This document shows, one piece after another, positions 14,848 to 23,142 of a DNA stretch of 64,000 nt (positions within the stretch are counted from its first letter, which is position 1; each line of letters opens with the position of its first letter). The translations under genes and the position numbers were made by a program. The stretch is from contig SVBZ01000006.1 of NCBI GenBank assembly GCA_015058575.1, positions 16,042 through 80,041 of the forward strand, given 5' to 3'. This DNA is from Pseudoselenomonas ruminantium. Its GTDB lineage: Bacteria > Bacillota > Negativicutes > Selenomonadales > Selenomonadaceae. The notes beneath the pieces were generated by a model. It had not been told where the DNA came from. It made no database searches and was given only the letters and a program-made list of their open reading frames with translations.

Positions 14848-16263
14848 CTACACCTTCTGGCAATCAGCATCTTCTCCCTGTTTTTCACGCTCGATCACTG
14901 TTACCTGGAAGTCAAAACATTCTTCCGCGATATCGCGGCTCAGCCATAACAAGCAGATAAGATTCGGAATCGCCATAAGGCCATTCATCGTATCCGAAAA
15001 ATTCCAGACAACTTCCAACGCCGTCGTTGCTCCCACAAAAGTCACCAAGCTGAACAGCACACGATACCCCATGATTGCCTTGCGGTTGCTGACGAGATAT
15101 TCCAGCGCCTTTTCGCCATAGTATTCCCAGCCCAGAATCGTTGAAAAAGCAAACAATGCTAGTGCCACCGATACGATAATCTTAGCATACTCACCAAAAA
15201 CGGAACTGAACGCCAATATCGTAAGCTGAGCTCCCGATACCAGCTTGCCAGTTGACGGGTCAACCGTGCCCAACATACCCGAGGAAGCAATGACAAGTCC
15301 AGTCAGCATACAGACAATCATCGTATCAAAAAATGTTCCCGTCATATTGACATAGCCCTGACGTGACGCATGATCGGTACGCGCAGCTGCCGCAGCAATC
15401 GGCGCTGAGCCAAGCCCCGCCTCATTGGAAAATACACCGCGGGCCACACCCCAACGCATCGAAGTCAGCATCGAAGCTACAATACTGCCGCCCACGCCGC
15501 CAGCAACCGAGTCAAAGGCAAACGCCATGCGAAACATTTCGGCAATACCTGACGGAACCGCTGCAAAATTCACGACAATAACAATAAGTGCTACGATAAA
15601 ATAAAAAGCGGCCATTGCCGGTACGACTACGCTCGACACCCGGCCAATGCTATGAATCCCCTGCACCAGCACCACCAACGCCAGCACTGTCACGATGGCG
15701 CCTGTCAGCCATGACGGAACAGCAAAACTCGTAGAAAGTGCCGCCGCAATAGAATTGGCCTGCGTCATATTGCCGATACCAAAGGATGATACTACCACAA
15801 AAAAGGCAAACAAGCCGGCCAGTCCCCGGCCAACATATTTGTTTTTTATGCCGTTCTTCATCGCATACATCGGTCCGCCTGCCATTTCCCCGACACTATT
15901 GGTCTCACGGTATTTGACAGCCAGCACCGATTCCGCATATTTCGTCGACAAGCCAAAAGCCGCACTGATCCACATCCAGACAAGTGCTCCCGGGCCACCC
16001 AATACCATAGCCGTAGCCACACCAACGATATTACCCGTTCCAACAGTAGCCGAAAGTGCCGTCATCAGCGACTGGAATGGCGAAATATCGCCTTCATGCT
16101 GGCGCTTCTGGTGAAAAATCATCCGAATCGCATAACCTAGATTGCGCCACGGTAAAAACTTCAACCGCACAGTCAGAAATACACCCGTACCGACGAGCAA
16201 GGATAACATGATAGGACCCCAGACGAAGTTATTGACATCAGCCATTAGCTTTGCAAAATCCAT
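14848..16263 (-). CDS. Alanine/glycine:sodium symporter (AGCS family)
   Basis: The 471-residue integral membrane protein has the AGCS pattern of about ten to eleven segments with signatures VGTGNIVGVATAMVLGGPGAL, SVLAVKYRE, GGPMYAM, FSNEAGLGSAPIAAAA and GWEYYGEKALEY. Family members import alanine, glycine or glutamine with Na+. ATG 16263 is chosen because GGAGG lies about 6 nt upstream; the open frame runs 14 codons further without an SD. A C-terminal hydrophilic tail ends the protein. It is monocistronic, preceded by a 110-nt leader with a terminator-like hairpin (see findings) and ended by a strong terminator. Confidence 0.93.
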   Translation of the reverse strand: MDFAKLMADVNNFVWGPIMLSLLVGTGVFLTVRLKFLPWRNLGYAIRMIFHQKRQHEGDISPFQSLMTALSATVGTGNIVGVATAMVLGGPGALVWMWISAAFGLSTKYAESVLAVKYRETNSVGEMAGGPMYAMKNGIKNKYVGRGLAGLFAFFVVVSSFGIGNMTQANSIAAALSTSFAVPSWLTGAIVTVLALVVLVQGIHSIGRVSSVVVPAMAAFYFIVALIVIVVNFAAVPSGIAEMFRMAFAFDSVAGGVGGSIVASMLTSMRWGVARGVFSNEAGLGSAPIAAAAARTDHASRQGYVNMTGTFFDTMIVCMLTGLVIASSGMLGTVDPSTGKLVSGAQLTILAFSSVFGEYAKIIVSVALALFAFSTILGWEYYGEKALEYLVSNRKAIMGYRVLFSLVTFVGATTALEVVWNFSDTMNGLMAIPNLICLLWLSRDIAEECFDFQVTVIEREKQGEDADCQKV

Positions 16264-16319
16264 AAAACCCTCCAACCTATCTACTTCCCCAAACATAATT
16301 ATCATCCGTCAAGATACAG

Positions 16320-16358
16320 AAAACGCCCTGACTTGTCAATCAACAAGATCAGAGCGTC
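16320..16358 (-). terminator. Terminator-like hairpin in the symporter leader
   Basis: On the minus strand ACGCTCTGATCTTGT and ACAAGTCAGGGCGT (16322-16358) pair with one mismatch and one bulge, and TTTTC follows. It lies between the promoter at 16382-16410 and the symporter start, so it may attenuate that gene; it could also end read-through from purD. Confidence 0.6.
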
Positions 16359-16368
16359 TACCTATGAC

Positions 16369-16393
16369 GTCTATACGTATTATTATAATAGAC
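16369..16393 (-). promoter_or_regulatory. Inverted repeat over the symporter -10, candidate operator
   Basis: GTCTAT and ATAGAC flank 13 nt and cover the -10 and the predicted start of transcription. The 25-bp arrangement would suit a dimeric repressor. No regulator is identified. Confidence 0.35.
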
Positions 16394-16410
16394 AGTTGTC
16401 AAGTTGTAAA
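16382..16410 (-). promoter_or_regulatory. Promoter of the AGCS symporter gene
   Basis: On the minus strand TTTACA (16405-16410), a 17-nt spacer and perfect TATAAT (16382-16387) lie about 120 nt upstream of the ATG. Confidence 0.65.
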
Positions 16411-16458
16411 CAAATATTCTTCTAAGTATACATGAATACTTAGAGCGTCTCCATTTGC

Positions 16459-17733
16459 TTACAATCTTTCCAAAGCGCGATGGGCAATGTCCTTGCGGTA
16501 GAATGCCCCGTCAAAGGAAATCTTTTTCACGCCATCATAGGCATTCTCCACCGCTTCTTTGACAGAGGATGCCTTAGCCACCACACCTAAGACGCGGCCA
16601 CCTGACGTGACGATTTCCCCATCTTTTTCTGCTGTGCCGGCATGAAACACCTCACAGCCAGCCTCTTTGGCTGCCGTGAGCCCCTTGATAGCAAAGCCCT
16701 TCTTATAGGCTTTCGGATAGCCGCCCGAGGCCATGACCACGCAGACTGCGGCCCCATCGCTCCACTTGATGTCCTGCGCAGCCAGCGTGCCATCGGCACA
16801 GGCAAGCATGATATCGGCAAGATCGCTTTCCAAGAGCGGCAGAACGACCTGCGTCTCGGGATCGCCAAAGCGCGCATTGAACTCGACGACCTTCGGGCCA
16901 TCCGCCGTAATCATAAGACCAGCATAGAGACAGCCCTTATAAACGCGTCCTTCCTGCGCCATTGCCTTGATGGTCGGCACGAGAATCGTCTCATAAGCCT
17001 TGTCCACCATAGCCTTTGTCATGACCGGCGCCGGCGCATAAGTTCCCATGCCGCCCGTATTTGGCCCCTTGTCGCCATCGTAAGCACGCTTGTGGTCCTG
17101 AGAGCTTATCATCGGACAGATAGTCCTGCCATCGGTAAAGCAGAGCAGCGATGCCTCTTCGCCCTCCATGAATTCCTCGATGACTACGCGGCTGCCCGCC
17201 GCACCGAATTCCTGGTCCTCCATGATATCGGCAACAGCAGCAAGGGCTTCTTCTTTCGTCATAGCAACGATGACGCCCTTGCCAGCCGCCAGTCCGTCGG
17301 CCTTGATGACAATCGGTGCCCCCTCTTGCTCGATATAGGCACGGGCCGCATCGGCATCCGTGAATACCTCATATTTTGCCGTCGGGATATTATATTTTTT
17401 CATCAGGCCTTTCGAAAACGCCTTCGAGCCTTCAATCTCTGCCGCCAGTTTCGTCGGGCCAAAAGCCTTGATGCCAGCTGCATTCAGCGCATCGACAAGA
17501 CCATTGGTCAGCGGGACCTCGGGGCCAACTACGGCCAAGTCAATCTGTTTTTCCTTGGCAAAAGCCGCCACAGCATCATTATCGGTGATCGAGATTCCCT
17601 CCACACACTCAGCGATTTCCGCCATCCCCGGATTACCCGGAATCGCATAGAGTTTCTCAGCTTTCGGCGACTGCGAAAGCTTCCAGGCCAGCGCGTGCTC
17701 ACGGCCGCCGGACCCAATAACAAGAATATTCAT
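16459..17733 (-). CDS. purD: Phosphoribosylamine-glycine ligase PurD
   Basis: The 424-residue ATP-grasp enzyme joins phosphoribosylamine and glycine to give GAR, the second step of de novo purine synthesis. It begins MNILVIGSGGREHALAWKL, has PEVPLTNGLVD and GADG-type ATP-grasp stretches (IVIKADGLAAGKGVIVA), the acid pair in FNARFGDPETQ, and the usual C-terminal domain. Length is normal (about 420). It is the last gene of the purCEFMN-H-D operon, 12 nt after the IMP cyclohydrolase gene. Confidence 0.97.
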   Translation of the reverse strand: MNILVIGSGGREHALAWKLSQSPKAEKLYAIPGNPGMAEIAECVEGISITDNDAVAAFAKEKQIDLAVVGPEVPLTNGLVDALNAAGIKAFGPTKLAAEIEGSKAFSKGLMKKYNIPTAKYEVFTDADAARAYIEQEGAPIVIKADGLAAGKGVIVAMTKEEALAAVADIMEDQEFGAAGSRVVIEEFMEGEEASLLCFTDGRTICPMISSQDHKRAYDGDKGPNTGGMGTYAPAPVMTKAMVDKAYETILVPTIKAMAQEGRVYKGCLYAGLMITADGPKVVEFNARFGDPETQVVLPLLESDLADIMLACADGTLAAQDIKWSDGAAVCVVMASGGYPKAYKKGFAIKGLTAAKEAGCEVFHAGTAEKDGEIVTSGGRVLGVVAKASSVKEAVENAYDGVKKISFDGAFYRKDIAHRALERL

Positions 17734-17745
17734 CGTATGTCCCTC

Positions 17746-18339
17746 TTATTTCTTCAGCTGCTCAAGAAGATACTCTTCGATCATGGCATCATAGGCGGCC
17801 GTATGGGCAAAAGCCTCCTGCGACAGCTCCATGCGCGTGCGGTCATCGACACAGCCATTCTCCTTGACCTGTTTGGCAATCTCCGCATAGCGGGCAGGAT
17901 TCGTCACGATCGTGACGAACTTGAAGTTCTTCGCTGCTGCACGGACCATGGCCGGGCCGCCGATATCGATGTTTTCGATTGCCTCAGCCAGCGTGACATC
18001 GGGCTTAGCAATCGTCTCTTTGAACGGATAAAGATTGACAGCTACAAGATCGATGCCCGTAATCTTATGCTCTTTCATCTGCTTGACATGCTCTTCGTTG
18101 TCACGCACAGCCAAAATGCCGCCATGGATATACGGATTCAGCGTCTTTACGCGGCCATCCATGATTTCCGGAAAACCCGTGACATCGCTGACATAGGTGA
18201 CGGGAATTCCCGCCGCTTTGATGGCCTTCATCGTGCCGCCCGTCGATACGATTTCCACGCCAGCCTCATGGAGCTGGCGGGCAAATTCGACTACACCGTC
18301 TTTATTCGATACGCTGATAAGTGCGCGTTTGATCTGCAT
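17746..18339 (-). CDS. purH: IMP cyclohydrolase (PurH N-terminal domain only)
   Basis: The 197-residue product matches only the N-terminal IMP cyclohydrolase (MGS-like) half of Pur[57 protein letters not shown] and [17 protein letters not shown]. Classical PurH is about 510 residues and also has AICAR formyltransferase in the C-terminal part. Here the frame ends cleanly after [10 protein letters not shown] and purD starts 12 nt later, with no remnant of the second domain. The formyltransferase must be supplied by another locus. It lies 27 nt after purN. Confidence 0.93.
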   Translation of the reverse strand: MQIKRALISVSNKDGVVEFARQLHEAGVEIVSTGGTMKAIKAAGIPVTYVSDVTGFPEIMDGRVKTLNPYIHGGILAVRDNEEHVKQMKEHKITGIDLVAVNLYPFKETIAKPDVTLAEAIENIDIGGPAMVRAAAKNFKFVTIVTNPARYAEIAKQVKENGCVDDRTRMELSQEAFAHTAAYDAMIEEYLLEQLKK

Positions 18340-18366
18340 AAATGATTTCTCCTCTATCTAAACCAA

Positions 18367-18984
18367 TCAATCCAAAATCCGTACCTGTCGACCCTCTACC
18401 TGCAGCCGTCCTTCGCAGTAAAGCTGGATGGCCTGCGGATAAATGATATGCTCCTGCTCCAGTACTCTGGCACCGAGGGTTTCTTCCGTATCCCCAGCGA
18501 GGACGGGAACTGCCGCCTGCAGGATAATCGGACCGCTGTCGGTACCTTCATCGACAAAGTGCACGGTACAGCCGCTGACCTTGACGCCATAGGCGAGTAC
18601 ATCGCGATGGGCATGGGCACCGGGAAAGCTCGGCAGCAGCGCCGGATGGATATTCATGATGCGGCCGGCAAAATGATGCACAAATACTGGCGTCAGGATT
18701 CGCATAAATCCAGCCAAGACAACCAACGTTACCCCTGCTTCTTCGAGCTCAGCAATCAAGGCCTTTTCAAAGGGCTCACGGCCATCGTACTGCTTGCGAT
18801 TGACGCAGACGGCCTTGATGCCAGCCTTTTTCGCCCGCTCCAGGGCAAAGGCCTCGGGCTTATCGGCAAGCACCACAGCGATCTCGGCATTGACCTCACC
18901 GCGGCCGATGGCATCGATGATGGACTGCAGATCCGTGCCACGCCCTGAACACAGGACCCCTAATTTCTGTTTCATCTCAGTCAT
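18367..18984 (-). CDS. purN: Phosphoribosylglycinamide formyltransferase PurN
   Basis: The 205-residue folate-dependent GAR transformylase has [16 protein letters not shown] (substrate loop), [14 protein letters not shown], the catalytic region [18 protein letters not shown] and [17 protein letters not shown] with the catalytic Asp. The length is normal. The start ATG overlaps the purM stop by 8 nt (ATGACTGA), indicating translational coupling. Confidence 0.96.
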   Translation of the reverse strand: MTEMKQKLGVLCSGRGTDLQSIIDAIGRGEVNAEIAVVLADKPEAFALERAKKAGIKAVCVNRKQYDGREPFEKALIAELEEAGVTLVVLAGFMRILTPVFVHHFAGRIMNIHPALLPSFPGAHAHRDVLAYGVKVSGCTVHFVDEGTDSGPIILQAAVPVLAGDTEETLGARVLEQEHIIYPQAIQLYCEGRLQVEGRQVRILD

Positions 18985-20029
18985 GGAACACGCCGCCTTT
19001 GATCGTCACATCATGATTGCCCTTTACCACGCGGCCGATTTCGTAGACCGTCTCGTCAGCAGCGGCAAGATGCGCCTTGATTTTCTCTGCCTCGTCGGCA
19101 CTGGCGATGATGATCATGCCAATGCCCATGTTGAAGGTGCGATACATCTCTTTCCAATCGACATTGCCCCACTGCTGCAGGAGTTTGAAGATAGCCGGCA
19201 TCTTCCATGCTGAGCTGTCGATTTCGACTGCCATATCCTCTGGCAATGCACGCGGAATATTCTCGTAGAAACCGCCGCCCGTGATATGGACCATGCCGTG
19301 GATATCAAAATTCTCGATAAGCGGCAGACAAGCTTTAGGATAAAGGCGCGTCGGCGTCAGAAGCTCTTCACCGATTGTCTTGCCCAACTCCTCGATGTAC
19401 TCATCGCCCTTGAATCCCTTGCGGTCAAAGCAGATCTTGCGCACCAGGGAGTAACCATTGGAATGAACGCCTGAAGACGGCAGCCCCAAAACCACATCGC
19501 CTTCTTGGACTTTCTCACTCGTGATGAGTTTCGATTTTTCGACAACACCGACGGCAAAACCAGCGATATCGTACTCACCCACCGGATAGAAGCCCGACAT
19601 CTCCGCCGTCTCACCACCAATCAGCGCACAGCCCGATTCCTTGCAGGCACTCGCCACACCTTTCACGACAGCAGCCACCTGCTCCGGATCGAGCTTGCCA
19701 ACCGCCAGATAATCGAGGAAAAAGAGAGGCTCTGCCCCCTGTACGAGGATATCGTTGACACACATGGCCACGGCATCCTGCCCCACCGTATCATGCTTAT
19801 CCAGCATGAAGGCCAGCCGCAGTTTCGTGCCGACACCATCGGTACCAGAAACCAGCACCGGCTCCTTGTATTTGCCTGCCGTCAGCGCGAACAGGCCGCC
19901 AAACCCGCCGAGGTCACCAAGGACCTCCGGACGATAGGTAGCTTTGACGCTGTCCTTTATCAGTTGGACGGATTTGTTGCCTGCGTCGATATCAACACCG
20001 GAATCTTTATAAGTAAGTTGTTCTGCCAT
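18977..20029 (-). CDS. purM: Phosphoribosylformylglycinamidine cyclo-ligase PurM
   Basis: The 350-residue AIR synthetase begins [19 protein letters not shown] and has the family's [41 protein letters not shown] and [13 protein letters not shown] stretches. It makes AIR, the branch point used by both PurE here and ThiC elsewhere in the window. It starts 12 nt after the purF stop. Confidence 0.97.
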   Translation of the reverse strand: MAEQLTYKDSGVDIDAGNKSVQLIKDSVKATYRPEVLGDLGGFGGLFALTAGKYKEPVLVSGTDGVGTKLRLAFMLDKHDTVGQDAVAMCVNDILVQGAEPLFFLDYLAVGKLDPEQVAAVVKGVASACKESGCALIGGETAEMSGFYPVGEYDIAGFAVGVVEKSKLITSEKVQEGDVVLGLPSSGVHSNGYSLVRKICFDRKGFKGDEYIEELGKTIGEELLTPTRLYPKACLPLIENFDIHGMVHITGGGFYENIPRALPEDMAVEIDSSAWKMPAIFKLLQQWGNVDWKEMYRTFNMGIGMIIIASADEAEKIKAHLAAADETVYEIGRVVKGNHDVTIKGGVFHD

Positions 20030-20041
20030 TTCTATCCTCTC

Positions 20042-21481
20042 TTAACACTTGCGCTGTTCAAATACGTATTTGCTGTCGCCAGCCGGCTTTTCCCCATCCT
20101 CGATTGGATAAGCGCTGTTGAAGCAGGCGTAGCACATCGCCTCAGGATCAACAGCCGATACCGATTTTTTGAGCCCTTCGATGCTCAGGAAATGCAGGGT
20201 ATCTGCCCCGATGTACTCGCGGATTTCCTCGACACTCTTGGTCGCTGCGATAAGCTCCTTGCGGACTGACGTATCGATGCCATAGTAGCACGGGTACCCA
20301 ATCGGCGGACTGCTGATAAGCATATGGACCTCTTTGGCCCCGGCACTTCTGAGCATCTTTACGATCTTGCCGCTCGTCGTACCGCGGACGATCGAATCAT
20401 CGACCATGATGACGCGCTTGCCTGCAACCACCGAACGGATAGCATTGAGCTTGAGCTTCACTGCCGTATCGCGTTTTTTCTGCGTCGGCTGGATAAAGGT
20501 ACGGCCGATATAGCGGTTCTTGATCAGCCCTTCGACAAACGGGATGCCCGACTCAAAAGCCACGCCTGTAGCCGCCGTCGTGCCAGAGTCCGGGACCGAA
20601 ATGACGATATCGCCCTGACAGCCCGACTCGCGGGCCAGCATGCGTCCCATCATGAAACGCGCATCGTGGACACTCTGTCCATCGATGACCGAATCGGGAC
20701 GCGCAAAGTAGATGTATTCAAAAATGCATGCAGCCTTGGGCTCCTGCGTCGCAAACGGATACGACTTGATACCGTTTTCATCGATGACTACCATTTCCCC
20801 CGGCAGTACATCGCGGATGAACTCGGCGCCAACCACATCAAGCCCGCAGGTTTCCGAGGATATGATGTAGCTCCCCTCTTCGGTCTTGCCGATGCAAAGC
20901 GGCCGGAACCCCTGCGGATCACGCGCACCGATAAGCTTGCTCTCGGTCATGATGGTCAGGCAGTACGCCCCCTTAATTTTCTTGAGGCTTTCAATGACCT
21001 TGTCCTCGATGGTCTCCTGGCGCGAACGCGCAATGAGGTTGACAAACACCTCGGAATCGATGGACGTCTGGAAAATCGTGCCCTGTTGTTCAAGATCATG
21101 GCGGATTTCAGCCGCATTGGTCAGATTGCCATTATGGGCAAGTGCTATCTTGCCGCCCGCATAGTTGACCATAAGCGGCTGCGTATTGGCCAGTAAGCTC
21201 GAGCCCGTTGTAGAATAGCGCACATGGCCGATGGCAATGCACTGATTCTCCATATGCGGGACCTGATGACGGAATACCTCATTTACAAGGCCCATGCCGC
21301 GCGTGACATCCATCCAGGCGCCATCGGTGATGGCGATGCCCGCGCTCTCCTGCCCACGATGCTGCAGCGCATAAAGGCCCAGATACGTCATACCCGAGAC
21401 ATCCTCAGTATGCGAGTAGACCCCATAGACGCCGCATTCCTCTTTCCATTTCGGTTCTAAGTTATAGCCATTTTCATACAT
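20042..21481 (-). CDS. purF: Amidophosphoribosyltransferase PurF
   Basis: The 479-residue product has a Ntn glutaminase domain with the nucleophile Cys in KWKEECGVYGVY preceded by a 15-residue propeptide, as in the Bacillus-type self-processing enzyme. The PRPP-binding motif VIMVDDSIVRGTTSGKI lies in the C-terminal half. Cysteines in AACIFEYIYFARPD and CYACFNSAYP fit the 4Fe-4S ligands of the Gram-positive form. It performs the first committed step of purine synthesis and is third in the operon, between purE and purM. Confidence 0.97.
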   Translation of the reverse strand: MYENGYNLEPKWKEECGVYGVYSHTEDVSGMTYLGLYALQHRGQESAGIAITDGAWMDVTRGMGLVNEVFRHQVPHMENQCIAIGHVRYSTTGSSLLANTQPLMVNYAGGKIALAHNGNLTNAAEIRHDLEQQGTIFQTSIDSEVFVNLIARSRQETIEDKVIESLKKIKGAYCLTIMTESKLIGARDPQGFRPLCIGKTEEGSYIISSETCGLDVVGAEFIRDVLPGEMVVIDENGIKSYPFATQEPKAACIFEYIYFARPDSVIDGQSVHDARFMMGRMLARESGCQGDIVISVPDSGTTAATGVAFESGIPFVEGLIKNRYIGRTFIQPTQKKRDTAVKLKLNAIRSVVAGKRVIMVDDSIVRGTTSGKIVKMLRSAGAKEVHMLISSPPIGYPCYYGIDTSVRKELIAATKSVEEIREYIGADTLHFLSIEGLKKSVSAVDPEAMCYACFNSAYPIEDGEKPAGDSKYVFEQRKC

Positions 21482-21570
21482 GGTTATTTTGTTCTCTCTT
21501 TTCCTTTTTCATATAATATACACGGTCAGCCCGCTTTTGCGGTCAAAAAAACAGTCCGGTTGCGCGCAGC

Positions 21571-22056
21571 TTAAAGCTGGGCAGCAACACGGGCTGCTTT
21601 CTTTTCGACTTCCTGAATCATCTTCGTGCGGTAATCCGCCAGTTTCTGCGCGAGCGCCTTATCAGTGACCGCAAAGATTTCCACCGCAAAGATCGCCGCA
21701 TTCTTGGCGCCATTGACAGCCATCGTCGCCACCGGAATCCCCGACGGCATCTGCACCGTGCTCAAGAGTGCATCCATACCATTGAGCGGCGTAGCATTGA
21801 TGGGCACACCAATAACCGGCAGCGTCGTATAGCTTGCCACCACGCCTGCCAGATGGGCTGCTGCCCCTGCCGCCACGATGAACGCACCGATCCCTTTTTC
21901 CGGCGCGCTGAGCACGACCTCACGGACTTTGGCTGGCGTGCGATGAGCCGATGCGACAATGACCTCCGACTCGATACCGAACGACTTGAGGATCTCAACA
22001 GCCGGCTTCAAGATTGGCCAGTCTGAATCGCTCCCCATCAGAACTGCAACTTTCAT
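21571..22056 (-). CDS. purE: N5-carboxyaminoimidazole ribonucleotide mutase / AIR carboxylase PurE
   Basis: The 161-residue product ([19 protein letters not shown]) has the PurE signatures [24 protein letters not shown] and [21 protein letters not shown], with [13 protein letters not shown]. It converts AIR or N5-CAIR to CAIR. No purK gene is next to it, so it may be class I with purK elsewhere or act directly on AIR. ATG 22056 is used; a TTG one codon earlier is also possible, being 7 rather than 10 nt from AAAGGAG. Confidence 0.95.
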   Translation of the reverse strand: MKVAVLMGSDSDWPILKPAVEILKSFGIESEVIVASAHRTPAKVREVVLSAPEKGIGAFIVAAGAAAHLAGVVASYTTLPVIGVPINATPLNGMDALLSTVQMPSGIPVATMAVNGAKNAAIFAVEIFAVTDKALAQKLADYRTKMIQEVEKKAARVAAQL

Positions 22057-22077
22057 CAATCATGCTCTCCTTTCCAA

Positions 22078-22106
22078 GAGAACACGGATCGTAACGATCC
22101 GCGCTC
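22078..22106 (-). other. Intercistronic hairpin between purC and purE
   Basis: CGGATCG (22085-22091) and CGATCCG (22095-22101) flank a 3-nt loop and are extended by GAGA/TCTC arms. There is no U-run. It could stabilise the upstream purC message or tune purE expression. Confidence 0.5.
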
Positions 22107-22121
22107 TCCAGAATCAAATCC

Positions 22122-22994
22122 TTACTCAAAATCCTTGCCCGTAAGCATCTTATAGGCTTCCTTGTATTTGGCAATCGTCTTGTCGATGACATCCTGCGGC
22201 AGCTCATAATCGCTATCCGGATTTGCCTTGAGCCAATCGCGGACGAACTGCTTATCATAAGACGGCTGGCTCTGCCCTTCCTTATAGCCCTCCAGCGGCC
22301 AGAAACGCGAGCTGTCCGGCGTCAGTACCTCATCGCCCAGGACAATGCTGCCATCCTCGTCGATACCGAACTCAAACTTCGTATCGGCAATGATGATGCC
22401 ACGCGAAAGCGCATATTCCGCGCATTTCTTGTAAATGGCAATCGTGTAGTCGCGAACCTTCTCCGCATACTCACGGCCATGACCCGGGAAGGATTTTTCC
22501 AGGACTTCTGCGCCCTTCTCGAGGGAGACGTTTTCATCGTGATCGCCAAGTTCTGCTTTCGTACTCGGCGTAAAGATCGGCTCCGGCAATTTCTGCGACT
22601 CTACGAGGCCTTTCGGCAGCTCGATGCCGCAAATCGTACCATTCTCTTTGTAGCTCTCCCAACCGCTGCCTGTAATATAGCCACGGACGATGCACTCCAT
22701 CGGAATCATCGTGAGCTTCTTGCACTTCATGCTGTTGCCAACAAAGCCTTCCTGCTGGAAGAATTCCGGCATGTCGTTATTATCCACCGAAATCATATGA
22801 TTCGGCAGAATGTCTTTCGTAAAGTCGAACCAGAACCGGGACATCTGCGTCAAAATAGCGCCTTTATCCGTAATCTTGTTCTTCAAGATATGGTCAAAGG
22901 CGGAGATGCGATCCGTAGCTACCATGATGATGCTATCCTCTGCATCATAGACTTCACGAACCTTACCGGATTTAAATGGTTTGTACTCTTTCAT
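22122..22994 (-). CDS. purC: SAICAR synthetase PurC
   Basis: The 290-residue product (MKEYKPFKSGKVREVYDAED) has VATDRISAFDHIL, the TDKGAILTQMS region, PMECIVRGYITGSGWESY and FEFGIDEDGSIVLGDEVLTPDSSRF in shorter conserved blocks. It joins CAIR and aspartate. This is the longer (about 290) PurC type rather than the ~235-residue form. ATG 22994 has GGGAGA about 11 nt upstream; an in-frame ATG at 23021 has no SD. It heads the pur operon behind a consensus promoter. Confidence 0.95.
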   Translation of the reverse strand: MKEYKPFKSGKVREVYDAEDSIIMVATDRISAFDHILKNKITDKGAILTQMSRFWFDFTKDILPNHMISVDNNDMPEFFQQEGFVGNSMKCKKLTMIPMECIVRGYITGSGWESYKENGTICGIELPKGLVESQKLPEPIFTPSTKAELGDHDENVSLEKGAEVLEKSFPGHGREYAEKVRDYTIAIYKKCAEYALSRGIIIADTKFEFGIDEDGSIVLGDEVLTPDSSRFWPLEGYKEGQSQPSYDKQFVRDWLKANPDSDYELPQDVIDKTIAKYKEAYKMLTGKDFE

Positions 22995-23043
22995 GGATTT
23001 TATCGTCTCCCATAAAAACATAGAATTATTAACCGACTATTTC

Positions 23044-23072
23044 ATAATAACGAGATTTTTTTTGCCTGTCAA
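23044..23072 (-). promoter_or_regulatory. Consensus promoter of the purine operon
   Basis: On the minus strand TTGACA (23067-23072), 17 nt and TATTAT (23044-23049). The purC ATG is 50 nt downstream. No purine riboswitch or obvious PurR box pair lies in the leader. Confidence 0.8.
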
Positions 23073-23080
23073 TGATTTTT

Positions 23081-23094
23081 AGGACACATGTCCT
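23081..23094. promoter_or_regulatory. 14-bp palindrome upstream of the pur promoter
   Basis: AGGACAcaTGTCCT is a perfect inverted repeat with a 2-nt centre, 8 nt upstream of the purC -35. Its placement suits an activator or repressor site; the cognate regulator is unknown. Confidence 0.4.
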
Positions 23095-23107
23095 TGATTT
23101 ATGCGCC

Positions 23108-23135
23108 AAAAATGACCCGTCAAAATTGACGGGTC
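23108..23135 (-). terminator. Rho-independent terminator of the activase gene
   Basis: GACCCGTCAA and TTGACGGGTC form a perfect 10-bp stem (23114-23135) followed on the minus strand by TTTTT, 8 nt after the activase stop. Confidence 0.9.
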
Positions 23136-23142
23136 AAATCTG

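Noticed and set aside
16263..16458. Glycine riboswitch upstream of the AGCS symporter
   Set aside because: The conserved glycine aptamer core motifs are not present.
17746..18339. Frameshifted full-length purH
   Set aside because: Only 12 nt separate the stop from purD, so no second domain could be hidden by a frameshift.
16642..18345. Long open frame (about 567 codons) on the plus strand opposite purD/purH
   Set aside because: It is antisense to two confidently identified genes, its product is rich in Arg/His/Ile without domains, and it has no SD; a codon-bias shadow.
22994..23110. Purine riboswitch upstream of purC
   Set aside because: The leader between promoter and start is only about 50 nt and lacks the aptamer core.
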